Source: Delphinapterus leucas
Lineage: Eukaryota; Chordata; Mammalia; Artiodactyla; Monodontidae
Direction of reading: 5' to 3'
Assembly: GCF_002288925.2 (NCBI RefSeq)
Contig: NW_022098045.1
Span: 8,433,042-8,497,041, forward strand
DNA: 64,000 nucleotides
Shown here: one piece after another, positions 58,041 through 64,000 of the stretch
How positions within the stretch are numbered: position 1 is the stretch's first letter
Layout of the letters: the number at the start of each line of letters is the position of its first letter
The notes under the pieces: generated by a model
What the model saw: only the letters and a program-made list of their open reading frames with translations
Databases searched by the model: none
What the model was told of the DNA's origin: nothing
Position numbers and translations under genes: made by a program

Positions 58041-59947
58041 TTAGCTGTTAATTTAGCTCTGTGATTATTCAGTGCCAAATAGACAAATACAGAATTAAAA
58101 CAAAACAAAACAAAACACAGAATGCCTCCTCAAAGTAGAAGTCAGGATCATTATCCTAGCCTCTCTTGCTTCTAGGGCATGAACATGTGACTTCAACTTA
58201 CAAATCTCTTGATTTGCAAGAGATCTGTATTTGGAGGTGTCCAAGGTGAGGGAATCAAGACATTGGGAATACATTTTTTGGGCAAGTAAAGCATCTAGTT
58301 CTTGGGGCCTGCAGTGGGGAATCTTCTGGAATCTAGTCTTAGTATTTTTGATAAGAGCTATGGAGTCTATAAAAGCACAATGTCTTGGCTAAGTGCAGAG
58401 GCTAAGTGTTTTTGCTAAAGCTATCAATTCAAAGTAATTGAGTAGCTTCTGTTTCTGCCCTTTTTCAAAGTTATGTGATCTCTTTAAGATCCTTTGATTA
58501 AATTTGATTTATACTTAACCTAGCCAGAGTGGATTCTGTTGTTTGCAACTAAGAACATTGAGATATACAGTGACTTTCTAGGAGTCTACATTTTCCTGAA
58601 TTTTCTTTTAATAAATAGAGAATCCAGACATAAATCGTTGAAAATATGTTTAACTATTTTAATTAAGCATGAATATCAATAAAATAATTATGGCTTGAAA
58701 CTTAAGTATCTACTGACCATATGATGAAAGGCAGAAATTGTAAGTGGGTTAAACAAATAATATGCTGCAAGATTGTGTAATTCCAATACCGCAAACAATG
58801 ACAGGAAATAAAAAGTAGGCAAATTAACTTGTAAACTTCAGTTGTAAATATAGACTTTTATGACTATTTTGATGACACAAAGAGATTTAGAGGAAAACAA
58901 CTCTTTACAATGAACAACTTTAGTTAGAAACCAAAACAAAGTCTGTTTATGTGGAACAGAGAGAGGAAAGACAGAGTTGGCGATCATACATCAGGATGTT
59001 CAGCACACCCCTACCCATGGATAGCAAGCTAAAAACCTCTGGTTCAAATAAGAAGGATGAAGTGTGTGTTTTCTCTATATGTAGGTTTTATTTCCATGAT
59101 GTAAAGTAAATAATGTATACTTGAAACTTACAAAAAATGAAGAGTTCTTAATGTGCCACAAACGGCCCCAAGTAATTTTTTTCCTATGTCATATAAGAAA
59201 CCTTTGTAGTGATTAGCAGGGGGCTATCTAACAAATTTTTTCAACTCTTGCAAAACTCTCATATGTTTCTTTGATGGGGATTTTTATTCTTGATAATTAT
59301 CAGAGCTGCTAACCACAGAGAAGGATCAGAGAAGCAGATGATTCACTTCTTGCTCTGATCTTTGTGTCCTAGTCAAATTAAAACCTTGTTACAAAAAAGA
59401 AATTTTCTTCCTCTAAGACATTTAGTGATGTATGTTGCCTTTTCCAAGAAACATGATGGAGATATTATTTTATGTGACTTAGACATAATATGAACAGAAA
59501 ATAAATGTTTCATATGACAGGAAAAATTATTGTGAGAAATAATATATATGCCATTTTTTCTAACTTTCCTTAGACAGTGCAGAAATATAATTTCTCTGTT
59601 TATGTGTATTCCACATAAACATGGTTACGTTTATTTGAACACTTTGTTTTCATGTTGCTTCACTGTGGTTGGTAGTTTTGACCATTATAAGGATTAAACA
59701 TTTCTTCCAAGAGACAGTTGGGTTAGTTCAATCAAAGTTATAAATGCATTAAATATATACATATATATATACTACATATGCATATTATGAATATTTTTCT
59801 TCTTAACATTTTACATTAGTTAAGAGAACGTTAGGACATTTTTGATGTAGTGTTGTATGCCATTTCTACAGGTTTATTTGGCACTCGTACCTCACAGGTT
59901 TTATCGAACTTCTAATTCTCTGTTTAATATTCTGTCTTCTTCTATTT
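58041..59947. other. Unassigned AT-rich DNA
   Basis: Contains an AAAAC simple repeat at about 58098-58117 and a short TA/CA run near 59753-59775. No gene seen. Confidence 0.5.
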
Positions 59948-60176
59948 CATTTATAACTTTTTTTTTTTTTTTTTTGCGGTATGTGGGCCTCTCACTGTTG
60001 TGGCCTCTCCCGTTGCAGAGCACAGGCTCCGGACGCGGAGGCTCAGCGGCCATGGCTCATGGGCCCAGCCGCTCCGCGGCATGTGGGATCTTCCCGGACC
60101 AGGGCACGAACCCGTGTCCCCTGCATCGGCAGGCAGACTCTCAACCACTGCACCACCTGGGAAGCCCCATTTATAA
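59948..60176 (-). mobile_element. CHR SINE, short form
   Basis: Minus-strand short-form SINE at 59957-60167, close to consensus (CGGACGCGGAGGCTCAGCGG; GGCATGTGGGATCTTCCCGG; CACCACCTGGGAAGCCC). Target duplications CATTTATAA at 59948-59956 and 60168-60176. Several CpGs remain, indicating a young copy. Confidence 0.94.
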
Positions 60177-60269
60177 TTTTTTAAGAGGAGGATATATTAT
60201 CACATTTCTTCTTCTAGTTTTTATCAAAGTAACTGATACAGTAGGTAATTCATACAATAATTCACTCAG

Positions 60270-61440
60270 TTCACAGACATTTATTGAAGCACTCTGCTGC
60301 TCATTGCGTATGCAGAGTTAAGCAAGGTAGATAAGGTTCTTTATCTCACCAGCTTCAGCCCAGTGAGGATAATAGATATTTCCCAATACAACACAAAAAT
60401 AAATGTTATAAGCGCTATAAAGAAAAAGAAAAGGATTCCGTGTGAACTCTAAAATAATGTGGTAGGAATTCCAAGTAGTTTATTTATTATCATGGTACTA
60501 GGCCACTACTGAGCCATTGCCCAAGGATTGGCAAGGGAATCAAGTTTGAAGGCATATTCACAAGAAAAATAAGAAAAAGCCATTGTAAAACATGAGAGCT
60601 AGGCTAGAAATATCCATCTACATAATTAATTATGAAAACTCTAAGACATGAGAAATTCAGTTTGTATGACTGCAGTGTGTTTTGTCTTTTCCCTGTGAGG
60701 GAAACTGTGGCCCTACCAATCTCCTCACTCTGTGTGAGTTTGTGTGAATTAAAGCTCTGATCAGGATATGATGGTTTGCTTAACTCATTTTCCCCTTAGT
60801 ATTACTTTCTTTTGTAATAAAACCTTAGTTTTAATCTGCTGTGTTTTCAAGTGCTGTAATTATCTTTCATTGAAATTGTGTAATTGCCGAAATTAGAAAG
60901 GAGGTCAGGGAGGGCTCTCTGCGGATGTGACATTTAAGCTGATATATTATAGATAAGCAGGAATTAGAGAGACAAAAGAATATTCCAAATAGTATTTTCA
61001 GCGAAGGAAACATCTTGTAGGGAGACCTGAGGCAGAAACAGCATTACATGTTTCAAGAACTGTACATGACCAGTACGGTCAAAGTAGTTAGAGGGAGAGA
61101 GTGGCAAGAAAAATCTTGCAACGCTTTTCAGGACAGGTTTGTGATTTTTATATTTTATTCCAAGTTCTGCAGGAAACAATTAATTAGAAGGGTTTAATCA
61201 AGCAAGCAACACACACACATGCACACACATACAGACACACATATTTTTAGGGTACTCTGGCTTCAATGAGGAAAACTGACTGGAGAGTAAACCTAGAGGT
61301 GCCAACTAAGAGGCTATTGTAATTTTGAACATAAGTGATGACTATGGGTTGGATTTAGGATAGTGGCAAAGAAGACAGAGGAAGTTGAATGGATTCTAGA
61401 TATATTATAGAGGGAGACTTAGCAAGATTGGTGAAAAGTG
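60270..61440. repeat. Old mammalian repeat, copy 3 (very decayed)
   Basis: ACAGACATTTATTGAAGCAC at the start and, from 60895, GTCAGGGAGGGCTCTCTG, GACATTTAAGCTGATATAT, AAGAGGCTATTGTAATTTTG and TTCTAGATATATTATAGAGG follow the order seen in copies 1 and 2, separated by about 500 bases of weaker match. A CA-rich microsatellite lies at 61208-61242. Confidence 0.45.
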
Positions 61441-62516
61441 AGAGGGAAGGACATAACATGATTAAACTATTGAAATGTTTACAATGTTTCCAAAAACATA
61501 TTTTATATGTTTATGTATATACTTGTTACACATATATTAATAGATGTTCTGTGAAATGACAGAAACTCATTCTGTGGTCAAATGAATTTTGGAAACACTG
61601 AGTTTAGGCAAAGTTAAAAAGATTACTATAAGAGTTTTCCATGTTTTTAATACACTAATGTGCACTGTGGATTTTCAGCAGGGTGACAATAAAAACTCTT
61701 GTATTTGATGAAATTCTTGTAGACTTAGTCTTTTCCTGAACATACTTTGTGATTTGCTGCTTAAGGAGTAAATGAGCTCTCATAGAAACATATTAAATAC
61801 TGAATTTTAATAAATTTTTCTTTTAGCTGATTGAGAATATTTATGTGTTTTAGGAATTGAGATAAAAAGGGATTTTAGAAAAACCATTGAAAGCAGAATA
61901 TAATGTTTGATAAGTTTATTAGACAGAAAAAAGTTTGTATGTTATAAATGCACTTTATCATTGCTGCAAGGTAAGAGGAAAAAATGAAAATTGATCTACG
62001 GAAATTATCCTTTGTCAAAATTTTCCTCTGTTCATTCAAACTCCTTAAACTTTACCAGTTCATTAAATAACATTTTTATATTATGCAAAATTTAACTATC
62101 TACAAAATGTCATTCTAATTAATATTTTATAATTATTATATGTGACTGTAGAAATAAAAAAAATGCAGCTACTTAAAATTTTACACAATATAGCATTAAT
62201 CTATCACAGGAGATTTTATTTGTCTATTCAACAATATTTATTGAGCTAAATATTATATTAGGCATGTATTGCATGTAAAATTATAAATAAGATATGAAAA
62301 TTATGTCTCATAAAAAATTAGCCAATGTTAATTTTATTGATTGATATTAAGTGCAAGTATCCCTTTATATTTTAATTGAATCATCTGAATCCTGAGTCAC
62401 CATATCCAACTCTTTCTTTCCTACATTTAAGTACACATGTATCCGCATAAGTTGGGCTGATCTGACATAGGCAAATTTTACTTTTTCGTAGCCATGTCTC
62501 AATTTAAGGCTCAAAT
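61441..62516. other. Unassigned AT-rich DNA
   Basis: No gene or named repeat seen. Confidence 0.5.
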
Positions 62517-62761
62517 GTCTTTAGATTTTTTAAATAGCTAGTGGGAAGCAGCTCATAGCACAGGGAGATCAGCTCAGTGCTTTGTGATCACCTAGAGGGG
62601 TGGGATAGGGAGGGTGGGAGGGAGACGCAAGATGGAGGGGATATGGGGATATATGTATACATATAGCTGATTCACTTTGTTATACAGCAGAAACCAACAC
62701 ACCATTGTAAAGCAATCATACTCCAATAAAGATGTTAAGAAAAAAAAGTCTTTAGATTTTT
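62517..62761 (+). mobile_element. Young 5'-truncated L1 stub, perfect 14-bp target duplication
   Basis: L1 3'UTR only, 62531-62747, of the same subfamily as copies A and B (GCACAGGGAGATCAGCTCAG, CACCATTGTAAAGCAATCAT) with an intact AATAAA (62725-62730) and an A-rich tail. GTCTTTAGATTTTT is repeated exactly at 62517-62530 and 62748-62761. Confidence 0.96.
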
Positions 62762-62994
62762 GACTGGGTAATATCATCTTCTTAAGTGGATTCAAAATAG
62801 GTTCTGTTTTATTTTACTATTCTTAATTATTCATATGGAAAATGAAGTTAGAGTTTGACACTGATCCTTCTTCTTTTAATCCCTACCATTCTTATCCTAA
62901 AATTAACATTGTTCCTAATTTAACGTCTCATATGATTCAGGCTGTAGCAACGTATATAACTTAGAATATTTTCTAAATATTTAAAGTATCACTC

Positions 62995-63045
62995 AACACA
63001 CACACACACGCACAAATACACACAGATACTCACACAGACACACAC
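62995..63045. repeat. Imperfect CA microsatellite
   Basis: A CA run interrupted by G, AAAT and GAT units. Confidence 0.9.
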
Positions 63046-63192
63046 TTCTAAATATGAAATATGAAGGACAAAAATTACCTCTTCACATATACTGGGCTAT
63101 GCTATAACCATATAAGAAGAGCTTCTCAGTTATAATTTTTTCCCCTTTCTGGAAGTGGTGGGTTTTACAAACTTAGCAGAAAGCTGATAAAG

Positions 63193-63196
<4 letters not shown>

Positions 63197-63229
<33 letters not shown>
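63197..63229. repeat. TA dinucleotide microsatellite
   Basis: Thirty-three uninterrupted bases of alternating T and A; likely length-variable. Confidence 0.97.
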
Positions 63230-63232
<3 letters not shown>

Positions 63233-64000
63233 ATTAATGCTGGGTAAGTGACATGGGACATGCTGCTGATAGCTCTGTTAACTGAAACATTTGTGCCAAT
63301 ATTTGGTCAGGTGTGGACTTCCAGTGTAAGCCAAAACTCCCATAACTGTGGAAACTGTTCAACTGAAGTTGTGAGCAATAATAATATTTTTTAAATCGTT
63401 TACTCTGTGGAGTTTCAAATATCATATACTAAGTGTAGTTTTTACAATTACTTGTTCATTTTATTAAACAATAAAAATGCGGTATTAAGATCCTTACAAA
63501 GGCATTTCCTGTACATTAGATTATGTAAGTAGCAATCAAATTTTTATAGTAGAATTTTCAGCTGACAACATGCCAACAATGTCAAAATGACTAACAATCT
63601 AAGCTTTAAAAAATGACTTCCTAATCCAATTATTTCTTATAAAGGATAGCACATTTTAAAAGTATCTTTAACTTAGAAATAAAATACATGATAGAAAGAT
63701 AGGGTATACATAAATAAAATATGTTTATTCTGACAACATATACATTGTTATTTCTAATTCATACACATTGTTATTTCTAATTCATATTCTAAGTCCAGAT
63801 ATCAACTAACTGTACTATAAATAATATCATGTGTTAAAACTTTTTTCCCTTGGAGTGGGTTTTAGTTTTATACATGGAAATTTATGTGTACAATTCTTCC
63901 AATATTAAATCTAAGATTTCTTCAGATGACTGATACTTGAATTTTGGTGTATAAAAGATTTTCATGTAAGTTATGTATCTACTAATGTTTTTAAAGAAGC
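63230..64000. other. Unassigned AT-rich DNA with a 23-bp tandem duplication
   Basis: No gene seen. ACATTGTTATTTCTAATTCA... is present twice head to tail at 63742-63764 and 63765-63787, 22 of 23 bases matching. Confidence 0.6.

Noticed and set aside
59857..60321. 154-codon frame
   Set aside because: Its middle is the minus-strand SINE at 59957-60167, and the remainder is flanking AT-rich sequence.
1..64000. CRISPR arrays, operons, phage or plasmid genes
   Set aside because: Repeat content is typical of a mammalian nuclear genome; no regularly spaced repeats with unique spacers and no bacterial-type gene clusters are present.

Overview
The window looks like non-genic (intergenic or intronic) nuclear DNA from a cetacean. 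The main evidence is nine copies of the tRNA-derived CHR SINE family of whales and dolphins, recognisable by the 5' head GGGCTTCCCTGGTGGCGCAG and the core CCGGGAAGATCCCACATGCC. They occur beside L1 copies that share a 3' end reading CACCATTGTAAAGCAAT..CCAATAAAGATG. Five SINEs are the short form (about 205 bp) and four the long form (about 300-370 bp). I found no host exon, no cellular protein gene and no true tRNA, rRNA or other RNA gene. Every long coding-like stretch except one (minus strand, 23331-24149) is explained by a LINE-1 element or by SINE or simple-repeat sequence.

Layout. 1-3700: unassigned DNA with a SINE inserted inside another SINE (1697-2421). 3727-6205: an old L1 carrying two SINEs and the tail of a second L1. 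6405-13390: a near-full-length, dead L1 on the plus strand ('copy A') with an unusual second L1 tail attached. 13405-24150: mostly old DNA with an LTR fossil, three MIRs and an unexplained 272-codon open frame. 24164-27551: SINEs and L1 pieces. 28569-35895: a full-length L1 on the minus strand ('copy B') bounded by a perfect 15-bp target-site duplication. 36048-44329: closely packed repeats (SINEs, L1, L2, a Tigger-type element, MER20, a MaLR LTR). 44330-64000: sparser repeats (MIR, L2, MaLR, short L1 stubs, one SINE) separated by AT-rich DNA with no recognised content.

How the parts relate. Copies A and B are autonomous-type L1s with 5'UTR, ORF1, a 58-nt gap, ORF2, 3'UTR and poly(A), but both are broken by frameshifts and stops. 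The SINEs and the 5'-truncated L1 tails (42410, 51300, 55386, 62531) are the kind of products L1 machinery makes in trans or by incomplete reverse transcription, and many still have target-site duplications. The most interesting observations are an antisense open frame in the L1 5'UTR shared by A and B (comparable in position to primate ORF0), the composite 3' end of copy A, a 240-nt purine strand inside copy B's 5'UTR, and the convergent orientation of A and B. All family names come from remembered consensus patterns; a RepeatMasker run would settle subfamilies and exact borders.
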